A stretch of 64,000 nt of DNA from M3007 sp041392625 (GTDB taxonomy: Bacteria; Bacteroidota; Bacteroidia; Chitinophagales; Saprospiraceae), in assembly GCA_041392625.1 (NCBI GenBank), contig JAWKLR010000001.1, positions 270,916 through 334,915 on the forward strand, given 5' to 3'. The notes under the pieces were generated by a model. It ran no database searches. It saw nothing but the letters and a program-made list of their open reading frames with translations, and was not told the DNA's origin. Both the position numbers and the translations under genes were made by a program. Shown here piece by piece: positions 36,133-45,131 of the stretch; within the stretch, counting starts at the first letter, position 1; each line of letters begins with the position of its first letter.

Positions 36133-39100
36133 ATGTACCTCAATGCACATTCGTACTTCAGCCTGCGCTATGGTACGCTATCACCCGAACACTGGTGGCG
36201 GCTGCCCAGGCAAAAGGCCTTAAAACACTGACGCTGACGGACATCAACAACACGTCCGCAGCGCTTCCTTTTGTACGCGCTTGTAAGCAGGCGGGAATCA
36301 AGCCGGTATTGGGTAATATTTCGGGATGCTGAGGGGCGCTTCTTACAGGCACGCTCCAAATAACAAGGCTGATGCACTCTGTGGGCTTTGCTCACTGCCC
36401 ATTCATTGTCCGGGCGCCCGCTGCCGGAAGTAGCCCCGGCAATGGAGCATGTTTTCATCGTGTATGCCCGGGAGGTCAAACCGATTTCGATGTTTCGACC
36501 GTATGAGTTTATTGGTGTTCGCCCCGGACAGGTTAATGCCCTGTACACCTCCTTTTTGCGCCACCAGCAAGAACGCTTGTTGGTTTGGCAACCCATTACC
36601 TTCCTCGATCGGGAGGGCAACCGCCTGCACAAACTGTTGCGCGCCATTGATCACAATACCCCAAGCAGGACCAAACCATCAGACATGCAGCTGGCGCACG
36701 CAGACGAATACATCTATACTGAAAAAGAGCTGGTGGCATTTTATGAGCAATATCCCAAAATCATACAAAATACCCGACGGCTTTTAAATGCTTGTTCGAT
36801 CCGGTTTGAAACGGGGCTGTTTCGCAACCGGAGAACGTTTACCGGCAGCAAGGACGGCGATGTAAAACTGCTCGCAAAACTGGCCGAAAAAGGGTGTGAG
36901 CGCCGTTACGGGCCCGGACACCGACTGGCCCTGCAACGAATTCAGAAGGAACTGAAGTTGATCGCAGAGCTGGACTTTTGTGCCTATTTTCTCATTACCT
37001 GGGATATTGTGCGGTATGCCGAGTCGTCTGGGTATCACCACGTGGGGCGGGGGAGTGGTGCCAACTCCATCGTAGCCTATTGCCTGTATATTACCGATGT
37101 GGAGCCCCTCGAACTGGATTTGTATTTTGAGCGCTTTATCAATCCGCAGCGCAGTTCCCCACCGGATTTTGACATTGATTTCTCGTGGGATGAGCGGGAC
37201 GATGTGACCGACTACATTTTCAAACGCTATGGCAGGGCACATACAGCTTTGCTGGCGACTTACAGTACCTTTCAGTTTGCAGCGGTAATTCGCGAGTTGG
37301 GTAAAGTTTTTGGGCTGACGCCAAAAGACATCGATGCCATCGTTGACTATCAGGCTGCCAACGCCAGGGGGCATTGGGCATGGGCCGGGCGAAAAGGCGA
37401 GGAGAGCCGAACGGAACATGTTCCGGAGGGAAGTGGGAAAAAAGAAGCAGACGGATGCAAATTTGCATCCCTGGGCGCGGCATATACTCCGTTTTGGAAG
37501 CATGCTGGTTGACTTCCCAAATTACCTTTCCATCCATGCGGGCGGCGTACTGATTTCAGAAGAGCCCTTGAGTACGGCAACGGCACTTCAGCAAATGCCC
37601 AAGGGGTTCCCGATTACGCATTTTGATATGTACACCGCCGAAGATTGGGGCTTCCACAAGTTCGATATCCTCAGCCAGCGGGGGCTGGGGCACATCAAAG
37701 ACTGTGTGGATATTGTACAGGAAAATCAGGGGAAAGCCGTGAACATTCACCGCGTTGAATACATCAAAGCCGACCCAGGTGTGCGCGCCCAATTAAAAAA
37801 GGGAAATTGCATGGGGTGTTTTTACATTGAAAGTCCGGCAATGCGCGGTTTGCTCCACAAACTTCGCTGCGACAATTATGTGCATTTGGTTGCAGCCAGC
37901 AGCATAATCCGGCCCGGGGTGGCCCAGTCAGGCATGATGCGTGCGTACATTCAGCGTTTTCACCAACCCAATAGTTTTGAATACCTGCATCCTGTTTTTG
38001 AAGAGCACCTTGCCGAGACCTTTGGGGTGATGGTGTACCAGGAAGATGTAATGAAAATACTCCACCATTTCGCGGGCCTGGGCCTGGATGAAGCCGATGT
38101 GATGCGGCGCATGATGACCGGGAAAAAGCGTTCCTCCAAGGCATTTGAGCGCTTGAAAGAGAAATATTTTACAAACTGTGCAGCCAGGGGACATTCCGCG
38201 GAGTTGAGTCAGGAGGTGTGGCGACAAATTGAGAGTTTTGGGGGCTACTCGTTTTGCAAGGCGCATTCAGCCAGTTTTGCTGTGGAGTCATTCCAGAGTT
38301 TTGTATTTAAAAACCTATTACCCTCTGGCGGTAGCGGTGATCAATAATTTTGGCGGCTTTTACAATACGGAGTATTACGTGCATGAAGCCCGGATGAACG
38401 GGGCTACTATCCATCCTCCCTGCGTCAACAACAGTCGGGTTCTGACCCGCATAACAGGTAAAGAAGTGTATCTGGGTTTTGCTCATGTTAAGGGCCTGGA
38501 ACGCCAGCTTATGCAGGACCTGGAGCGCCAGCGCAGGGAGTTTGGGCGATTTCGCGATCTGGAGGATTTTGCACGGCGGGTGTCTTGCAGCGTTTCCCAA
38601 CTCGAATTGCTCATTCGCATCGGTGCATTTCGATTTACCGGAATGAAAAAGAGCGCCTTAAGCTTTGGGATAAAAGCCGGGTTCTGCACCGGGAAAACAG
38701 ACAGGGCATGCACGTTTTATTTGAAGATGAAACCGAAAAATACACGCTTCCCGAACTCACTGAAGGACCACTCGATCAGGCCTATGAAGAAATGGATTTG
38801 CTGGGCTTCCCCTTGTGCTCCCCTTTCAGTTTATTAAGTGAAAAAGCACAGAAAGAAAACCCGGGCCTGATGGCCAGGGAGATGCAGGAAAAAGAAGGGC
38901 ATCGGGTAACGATGACCGGCTACTGTCTGCCGAAAAGATACCCGAACCATCAAAGGCCAACTCATGCATTTCGGAACCTGGCTGGATATGGAGGGCCGGT
39001 TTTTTGATACCGTCCATTTTCCCGGCCCGGCCAGTGCTGCGGCTTTTCGGGGGCGTGGAATTTATCGGATACGCGGCCGCCTGGTTTCAGATTTTGGTTT

Positions 39101-39155
39101 CCATGGTTTCGAAGTAACTACAATGGAACGCCTTGCTTATGATAGTGGTCAGTAG
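36133..39155 (+). pseudogene. dnaE: DnaE-type DNA polymerase III alpha subunit (short/error-prone type), frameshifted
   Basis: Starts MYLNAHSYFSLRYGTLSPE, the PHP domain; AKGLKTLTLTDINNTSAAL follows in another frame. The polymerase core is largely readable: HVGRGSGANSIVAYCLYI, then PPDFDIDFSWDERDDVTDY with the catalytic Asp residues, NYLSIHAGGVLISE, FGVMVYQEDVMKI and YSFCKAHSASFAVESFQS. The C-terminal OB part ends at 39155. At least five frame changes occur (pieces at 36388-37512, 37334-38347, 38229 onward, 38585-39007, 38964-39155). The span of about 1000 codons is shorter than replicative DnaE and fits the second, translesion-type enzyme that Bacteroidota carry beside dinB. The stop codon falls inside a GACCACT-type repeat. 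Whether the breaks are real or errors is open. Confidence 0.75.
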
Positions 39156-39164
39156 TCAGTGGTC

Positions 39165-40587
39165 TGACCCGTCCTAAAAAAAGTTTACTTTAGATATTAT
39201 TATGCTATTATGTGTTTCTTTTTTGCTTCTTTTTTCTTTGTTAAACTAACAGTAAAAATGTTGAAAACCCCAGTTTTATGTTGAAACCAATGTTTCATGA
39301 TCCATTCGTTTCTTATAGTAATTCTTCCAGGTTCTTTTCAATTCTCCATTTTTACAATGTGCTTGGCTCGGTGTTAGCATTTCAATACTTGAATGCGGCC
39401 TTTGATTATTATATATTTGAATAGCCTGGTTATAAAATCTTTTCGCCTCTAGATAACGATTCAAAATTTCCATCATATTAGCCATTCTACTTTAAAATAC
39501 CATTAACTCTTTCAGCGATCGCATTTTCCAAAGGATCTCCATTCTGAGCCATACTAATGTCTATTTTCCATTTTGTTAGCAGTTTAACGTACTCATTACA
39601 ACAGTACTGAACACCTCTGTCTGAATGATGAATAAGTCCTGTAGCAGTTGTCCTTGTTAGTCCTTTAAAGCCATCTGTAATGCTCTATGCAGCATGCTTT
39701 GCTGTAAGACCTTCAGCAACTTTAAATCCATAACTATTTTCCTGAATAAGCATCGGTCACTAAAAATAAGTACACAAAGCCTCTTTTTTTGTTTCTACAT
39801 ACGTAATACTAACCCATAGTTTATTGGGAGCCCTCACCTCCAGACCTTTGATCAGATTAGGGGTATTTTCTAAACCAATGATTGCTATGAGTCAAATCCT
39901 CTGGTTCGTTTTCCTCGTATCAGTAAATTATTGCGATCCAGTATTGCAAACAACTTATCTCGTCCCATACCTATACCTTGATCCAATAGTTTAACTAACA
40001 GTTTTCTGGTTCCGATCTTGGGCATAGATATCCGTTCCTTTCTGAACTGCCTCAACTATGACACGTTCTTCAATTGCTTGTTTATAAACACTTTTTTCCT
40101 TTTGTAGTACGCCTGTTTTGTTTTACAAACAATCCACACAGTTCCTCTATTTTTGGTACTTTCAGAGTGCTCTTTATTTTGGACTGTTTGGCTCCAGACT
40201 TTTTTCTGATCGAAATCTTAAAACTCCTGCTCTGCAATATCAATCATAGTATCAAAGGCTTCACTCTTCAACTTTTCATATTCCAGTTGGTGTTTAAGTT
40301 GCTCAATCTCTAATTTGAGTTCTTTCTTACTGTCTTTTTCTTTTTGCTCATTCATAAATAAGCGTTTAGGAACTGAGTTCAAATTTCTTAACCCAGGTTG
40401 CAATGGTACATGATCCGCTTATCCCATACTTGTGCTTAGCGTGCTCCGGGCAAAATGTTGCCCGGAAGTACATCATTAACCACTGTTTTTTTGAATTCGT
40501 CCGAATAGCGTTTTACTCTTTTCTTCTTCTTTCATCTTTGTCCTGATTTTAGTTAACTTTTTTGTCAACCTATTTCAGGACGAGTCA
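39165..40587 (-). mobile_element. IS3-family insertion sequence
   Basis: The element is 1423 bp with terminal inverted repeats: left TGACCCGTCCTAAAA and right (reverse complement) TGACTCGTCCTGAAA. A 3-bp GTC lies directly outside both ends (39162-39164 and 40588-40590), a target duplication typical of IS3. Its transposase genes read leftwards and are broken. Intact ends plus target duplication suggest recent arrival, which sits oddly with the degraded transposase unless the frame breaks are sequence errors. Confidence 0.85.
39276..40545 (-). pseudogene. IS3-family transposase (OrfA and OrfB remnants)
   Basis: OrfA pieces: KRYSDEFKKTVVNDV and YGISGSCTIATWVKKFEL (helix-turn-helix region, 40380-40540), then the coiled-coil part LEIEQLKHQLEYEKLKSEA with DTMIDIAEQEF. 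OrfB is seen in scattered frames and ends with the conserved RPHSSIEMLTPSQAH at 39360-39430, the last part of the DDE domain. Several stops and frame changes interrupt both, so no active transposase can be read. Confidence 0.75.
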
Positions 40588-40651
40588 GTCAGTAAGGTTT
40601 CCGTGTTGCACTACTGACCACTGACTACTGACCACTGACCACTATAAAGAG

Positions 40652-40659
40652 TATATTTG
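40652..40659 (+). promoter_or_regulatory. TAnnTTTG-type -7 element of dinB
   Basis: TATATTTG lies 29 bp before the dinB ATG, directly after the GACCACT repeats. No well spaced -33 TTG is present. I see no recognisable SOS box, whose consensus in this group is not fixed. Confidence 0.4.
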
Positions 40660-40688
40660 CCTACGAACCCGGTATTCGCCAAAACACT

Positions 40689-41867
40689 ATGCATACTGAT
40701 TTTCTGGACCGTGCTGTATTACACCTCGACCTCGATGCGTTTTTCGTGGCTGTGGAGGTTTTGCGCAACAGCGATTTGAAAGGCAAGCCTTTGATTATCG
40801 GGGGGAGCAGCAATCGCGGTGTAGTGGCATCTTGTAGCTACGAGGCCCGGGCCTTTGGTGTGCGTTCGGCGATGCCAATGCGCCAGGCTTTGCAACTTTG
40901 TCCGGACGCACTGGTGTTGCGGGGTGATATGGAGGCCTACTCCAAACACTCCGGCCTGGTGCGGGATGTTATCGAAGAACAGGCCCCCCTGTTTGAACAG
41001 GCTTCCATTGATGAGTTTTATCTGGACCTGACGGGGATGGATAAATACATTGGGTGCTGGAACTGGAGCACGGAATTGCGGCAGCGAATCATTCGTGAAA
41101 CAGGCCTTCCCCTGTCGTTTGGTCTTTCTGTAAACAAAACGGTATCCAAAGTAGGGGCAGGAGAAGCCAAACCAAACGGAACTCAACTGATTCCAGCAGG
41201 AACTGAAAAAGGCTTTTTGGCGCCATTACCGGTAGGTAAAATTCCAATGATCGGGAAAGAAACCCAACGGCGGCTCTCACTGATGGGGGTTCGTACCTGT
41301 AAAGTACTGAGCGAGGTGCCTCCCACCTTGCTTGAACGGGAGTTTGGCAAGTCGGGACTGGTTATGTGGAAAAAAGCCAATGGTAAAGACGATAGCCCGG
41401 TGGTTCCTTACCGGGAACAGGATTCCATGTCGACCGAGCGCACCTTCCACTCCGATACCATTGATATGCATTTTTTACGCGATCAGGTGCGCCGCCAAAC
41501 CGCGCAGCTGGCTTACGAACTGCGGAGTAAAGGAAAACTGACCGCCTGCATCACCATTAAATTGCGGTATTCAGACTTCAATACCTTCACCAAACAAGCC
41601 AAACTTCCCTATACTGCACAGGATGGCCTGCTAACCACACATGCGCTCAATCTATTTGATCGGCTGTACGAGCGCCGTCAGGCCATTCGGCTTCTGGGTG
41701 TTCGGTTTAGTGAATTGGTGCCCGGTTCAAGTCAACTCAATCTGTTCGATGATACGGAACGCGAATCACGCCTGCTGGCCGCCATGGATAAAATCAGAGA
41801 TCGCTTTGGGAAAGAGGCGGTAGGAAAGGGCGGGACTGAGAAAAAACGCCCTCCAACAAGCTCTTAA
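40689..41867 (+). CDS. dinB: DNA polymerase IV (Y-family translesion polymerase)
   Basis: Copies past DNA lesions with low fidelity. The 392-residue protein has LHLDLDAFFVAVE (metal-binding Asp14/Asp16 region), SCSYEARAFGVRSAMP, the catalytic SIDEFYLDLT (Asp108, Glu109), LSFGLSVNKTVSKVGAGEAKPNG and a helix-hairpin-helix. The little-finger domain follows, and SQLNLFDD near the C-terminus is a plausible sliding-clamp motif (QLxLF). The gene is intact while the dnaE-type gene upstream is not; the two probably formed a damage-inducible mutagenesis pair before the IS separated them, as dnaE-type/dinB-type partners do in other bacteria. Confidence 0.93.
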   Translation: MHTDFLDRAVLHLDLDAFFVAVEVLRNSDLKGKPLIIGGSSNRGVVASCSYEARAFGVRSAMPMRQALQLCPDALVLRGDMEAYSKHSGLVRDVIEEQAPLFEQASIDEFYLDLTGMDKYIGCWNWSTELRQRIIRETGLPLSFGLSVNKTVSKVGAGEAKPNGTQLIPAGTEKGFLAPLPVGKIPMIGKETQRRLSLMGVRTCKVLSEVPPTLLEREFGKSGLVMWKKANGKDDSPVVPYREQDSMSTERTFHSDTIDMHFLRDQVRRQTAQLAYELRSKGKLTACITIKLRYSDFNTFTKQAKLPYTAQDGLLTTHALNLFDRLYERRQAIRLLGVRFSELVPGSSQLNLFDDTERESRLLAAMDKIRDRFGKEAVGKGGTEKKRPPTSS

Positions 41868-42079
41868 GGCCCTCTCAAAAATAATTTTCACTTTTTTTAT
41901 ATAAAAATCTACCCCTTTTAGGGTATTTTATTTCAACAAAAGTGGTTTTGTTTTTCATGTTAAATTGTTGATAAACAATGTTTTATGTTTTTTAGGTGCT
42001 GATTTGGTGTTTTTTAGTGTTCAACAAAACTGATTTTTTGTCCTTTTCTGCCCATCAAAGTTGTCGCACATTTGTATCG

Positions 42080-42195
42080 TTGATGAAGGGCAAAGGAATA
42101 GAGGCAGAAGAAAAACATCAACCACAGATTAGAAACTTTTCATGAGATTATATACGGGAAACCGCCGCGGAGCAAACGAGCTCCGCGGCTTTTTC
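42080..42195 (+). ncRNA. candidate small transcript ending in a strong terminator
   Basis: The 387-bp gap between dinB and rtcB has no conserved gene, yet a strong rightward terminator ends at 42195. CACATTTG at 42067-42074 is one base from TAnnTTTG, with a TTG 26 bp upstream, so a transcript of about 115 nt is possible. It could also encode a 20-residue peptide (ATG at 42083, stop at 42145, MKGKGIEAEEKHQPQIRNFS). Alternatively this is simply the dinB 3' leader-out terminator. Family unknown. Confidence 0.3.
42164..42195 (+). terminator. rho-independent terminator
   Basis: GCCGCGGAGC pairs with GCTCCGCGGC around AAACGA, followed by TTTTT. It lies 297 bp after dinB and 60 bp from the end of the convergent rtcB gene. 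Confidence 0.85.
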
Positions 42196-42254
42196 GTTTT
42201 TAGGGCCTAGGTGTCTGGCTGAGTCGAGTATTGCAAGGCTCCATCACTACCGAA

Positions 42255-43454
42255 TTAATCCTTGTACGGATCGTAGGTATCGGCAGCAGCCATGGCTACA
42301 CCAATAGGGCGAAGGCGGTGAACTACTTCCACCGTGCCATCGTGGAAGGCAAGCACTTCCTCAAGTTTTTTATAACATTCAGGTGCTTCGTCTGCGCCAC
42401 CACCACGCAGGTGGATTCCCTTTGCTTTCAACTCCTTTTTCACTTTAATCCAGTCAACTACGCCTTTGCTGAGTTGTTGAATTTTCCCTTGTTTCCAACG
42501 GCGTTTCCCTGCGGCTTGGGTCCGGCTCATTACCCGTCCGGCACCGTGCACCGTAGAGTACAAGCCTTCCTGACTAGCAGGACTATCGATTCCCCGAATA
42601 ATGACGGAGGTATCGCCCATGGTTGCACCAACAAATCCCATTTGTCCCGGAAAAGCCGGCGTCGCTCCTTTTCGAACAACGTAGTACGTTTCACCAAAAT
42701 GCTCTTCTTCCCAAAGGAAGTTGTGGTGGTTGTGCACTTCAAAAACCGACTGGGCACCCAGAATTTCAAGTACCTTATCTACAACTGTATCCCGGCCTGC
42801 ATAGGCGTATTTCCCGGCAAGGCGGATCGCCTCCAGGTAATCCTGACCGAGGGCGCTATCTGCATCAAACAGAATTGGTGGAGCATCCATGCTTCCTTCA
42901 TGCGCGCGGTCGTGGAATCCTTTGCCCTGGCTCATGGCGATGAACCCGGTGGTTGTTTTATGACCGAATCCCCGGGAGCCAAAGTGCACTCCAATCCAGA
43001 GCCATCCGGCTTCATCCTCAAAGAGGTCGACAAAGTGGTTGCCGGAACCGACGGTACCAAGTTGCGGCATAGCAACCCCCATCAAATCCCGTTGGGGCTT
43101 GAATTCTGCTTTGCTGATATCATCAAACACTTCGTGGTCGATGGGTTGGGGGTTTGGGCGCCCGATTCCAAATCCGATTTGTTTGAAGATGGCATCCATC
43201 ACCTTATCCGTATCAACGTCCGCGGCACGGATGTTGGTTTGGCAGGCTTTGTTTCCACATGCGATATCAAATCCGACTCCGGAGAGGCTGATCTTATTTT
43301 TGTATGCAAGTACCCCTCCAATCGGATGTCCATATCCGTAGTGTGCATCGGCAGTCAGTGCAGCCCGGTCATCCGGGCTGCTGATGCAGCGTTTAATCTG
43401 TCGAATGGACTGTTCGTCGATGATTGGTTGTCCGAAGATGTGTAGCTGTTCCAA
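42255..43454 (-). CDS. rtcB: RtcB-family RNA ligase
   Basis: GTP/Mn-dependent ligase joining 2',3'-cyclic phosphate or 3'-phosphate ends to 5'-OH RNA ends in repair. The 399-residue protein has the metal-binding motifs: ADAHYGYGHPIGGVLAY, SGVGFDIACGNKA, GTVGSGNHFVDLF, EVHNHHNFLW and the nucleotidyl-His region STVHGAGRVMSR. The length matches the shorter bacterial RtcB branch; replicative archaeal-type proteins are about 480 residues. The best start is a TTG at 43454, which is unusual in this window, so the true start could differ slightly. No archease or RtcR regulator is adjacent. Confidence 0.9.
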   Translation of the reverse strand: MEQLHIFGQPIIDEQSIRQIKRCISSPDDRAALTADAHYGYGHPIGGVLAYKNKISLSGVGFDIACGNKACQTNIRAADVDTDKVMDAIFKQIGFGIGRPNPQPIDHEVFDDISKAEFKPQRDLMGVAMPQLGTVGSGNHFVDLFEDEAGWLWIGVHFGSRGFGHKTTTGFIAMSQGKGFHDRAHEGSMDAPPILFDADSALGQDYLEAIRLAGKYAYAGRDTVVDKVLEILGAQSVFEVHNHHNFLWEEEHFGETYYVVRKGATPAFPGQMGFVGATMGDTSVIIRGIDSPASQEGLYSTVHGAGRVMSRTQAAGKRRWKQGKIQQLSKGVVDWIKVKKELKAKGIHLRGGGADEAPECYKKLEEVLAFHDGTVEVVHRLRPIGVAMAAADTYDPYKD

Positions 43455-43679
43455 AATGGAGTTATTTGTACTGTTGTGGTAGGTGTTAAAAATACGTCAG
43501 GCTTTTCTTTTCACTTACCTCTGTTTATGATTGCTGTGAAAATCGCATTTTCTTTGCAGCATTTGGTTTCGACAAGGTTAACAAGTACGTGTCCTGAATA
43601 AGTTCCCGTATGCGTTTGTTCATATACGCTCTTTACCCAATAAGCCATAATCAGACTCATAATCTCTAATCAACTACTG

Positions 43680-44975
43680 ATGCAATCTAAAAAGCCTTCC
43701 CAAACACAAACTCAATCCAGGTATTTTTCATTTTTCTTCATTCTTGTTTTCGCTCTTATTTCTTCGTTCACAGCGTATGGCCAGGCACCGCGTTCCGGAG
43801 CTCCCAATATTTTTCTGAACTGTCGTTGGGGCTGCTCTACACAATATTTGCAAACCGAAATGCAGTACGTCAATTTTGTACGAGACCGGGCCGATGCGGA
43901 TATTTTTATCCAGCAAACGGTACTGACTACGGGCAGTGGCGGCAGGCAGGTGACGCTTGTTTTTTTGGGGCAAAATCAGTTTGAAGGCAAGAACGATACC
44001 CTGGTTTACAACCTCGAGCCAGCCATTCCATTTAATACGATTCGTGAGGCGATGAAAGAAAACCTGGATCGGGGCTTGCTGCCTTATCTGTTGAAAACCA
44101 GTTTGGCCGATCGCATCGTAATCACTATGCCGGAATTGGATGAAGAAGATACTGTTGAAGAACAGGAACCGCTTAAAGATCCCTGGCAATTGTGGGTGTA
44201 TTCTATGAACCTTCGGTTCAATATGAGTGGCCAGGAATATTCAGAGAGTATTCGCCTTGGCGGTGGCGGCCGGGCCCGGCGAATTACTGATCATCAGAAA
44301 ACCAACTTCTATATTGATGGAGACTACCGGAAAAACACCTTCCGGTTTGATGACAGTGAAACCGAAATTTATGAAAACAACAACTACTCGTTGGGAGGTT
44401 CACAAATTTTCTCACTGGGACAACATTGGGGATGTGGCTTTTGGGGGAGCATGTCGCAATCGCAATATCGGAACTTAAAACAAAGTATTTACGCCGGCCC
44501 GGCGCTGGAGTACAGCGTTTTCCCATACAACGAGGCTACCCGCCGTCAGTTTACTTTCCAATACCGATTGGGCTTTAAACACAATGTGTATTTTGACGAA
44601 ACCATCTACTTCAAAACCATGGAAAACCTGGGCCAGCACAGCCTGGATGCAGAGTACAATCAGATCGCTCCCTGGGGGAATTTCAACATTGGGATGAATG
44701 GCGGAAATTACCTGCATGATTGGAACCTGTACTACCTGAATATGTACACCGGCTTAAGCCTGAACCTTTTTAAAGGCTTTCAGTTGGGCTTTTCCGCTTA
44801 CTATGGCCTGTTGAAAAATCAGATCGAACTTTCCAACGGGGGAGCATCCAAAGACGAAACGCTGCTGCGAATCCGACAACTGCAAACCGGGTTTAACTAC
44901 AACCTGAATTTCAACGTTTCCTATACATTTGGGTCCATTTATTCCAATGTGGTGAATCCGGCATTTGATAATTGA
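43680..44975 (+). CDS. exported protein with outer-membrane barrel-like C-terminus
   Basis: A 431-residue protein with a signal peptide (FFFILVFALISSFTAYGQ). The N-terminal domain, about 40-150, contains CRWGCSTQYLQTEMQYVNFV and ADADIFIQQTVLTTGSGGRQ and resembles a periplasmic or soluble domain. From about 165 on, alternating aromatic strands (WVYSMNLRFNMSGQ, TNFYIDGDYRKNTFRF, FTFQYRLGFKHNVYF, YNLNFNVSYTFGSIYSNVV) suggest a barrel of the kind seen in DUF481-like proteins. Function unknown. The final strand ends VNPAFDN rather than in Phe. Confidence 0.65.
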   Translation: MQSKKPSQTQTQSRYFSFFFILVFALISSFTAYGQAPRSGAPNIFLNCRWGCSTQYLQTEMQYVNFVRDRADADIFIQQTVLTTGSGGRQVTLVFLGQNQFEGKNDTLVYNLEPAIPFNTIREAMKENLDRGLLPYLLKTSLADRIVITMPELDEEDTVEEQEPLKDPWQLWVYSMNLRFNMSGQEYSESIRLGGGGRARRITDHQKTNFYIDGDYRKNTFRFDDSETEIYENNNYSLGGSQIFSLGQHWGCGFWGSMSQSQYRNLKQSIYAGPALEYSVFPYNEATRRQFTFQYRLGFKHNVYFDETIYFKTMENLGQHSLDAEYNQIAPWGNFNIGMNGGNYLHDWNLYYLNMYTGLSLNLFKGFQLGFSAYYGLLKNQIELSNGGASKDETLLRIRQLQTGFNYNLNFNVSYTFGSIYSNVVNPAFDN

Positions 44976-45021
44976 TGCAGCCGTCAACAGGTGCTTTTGC
45001 TGAGCCGCAACCCAAACGTAG

Positions 45022-45067
45022 AACGTGTTTGGAACTGCCACATAAAGCAAGCAATTCCAAACACGTT
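45022..45067. terminator. inverted repeat between convergent genes
   Basis: AACGTGTTTGGAA (45022-45034) and TTCCAAACACGTT (45055-45067) form a 13-bp perfect stem between genes ending at 44975 and 45132. There is no clear T tract, so termination is inferred from position. Confidence 0.6.
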
Positions 45068-45131
45068 ATGAGCGAATAATTAGAGATTGTTGTCTACATT
45101 TTGCCTCAGAAATTGAATTGCAGACATCCTC

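Larger units (their letters stand above)
39144..40636. repeat. 21-bp perfect inverted repeat split by an insertion sequence
   Basis: The arm at 39144-39164 is the exact reverse complement of 40616-40636 (built from GACCACT and GACTACT words). Removing the IS and one target copy leaves a hairpin with a loop of about 25 nt between dnaE and dinB. The GACCACT words recur near 14939, 40631, 62754 and 62797. Confidence 0.85.

Noticed and set aside
36784..37503. Leftward open frame of 239 codons inside dnaE
   Set aside because: Antisense shadow of the conserved polymerase core containing PDFDIDF.
42231..43445. 404-codon rightward open frame opposite rtcB
   Set aside because: It mirrors the rtcB codon pattern, and rtcB has all its family motifs.
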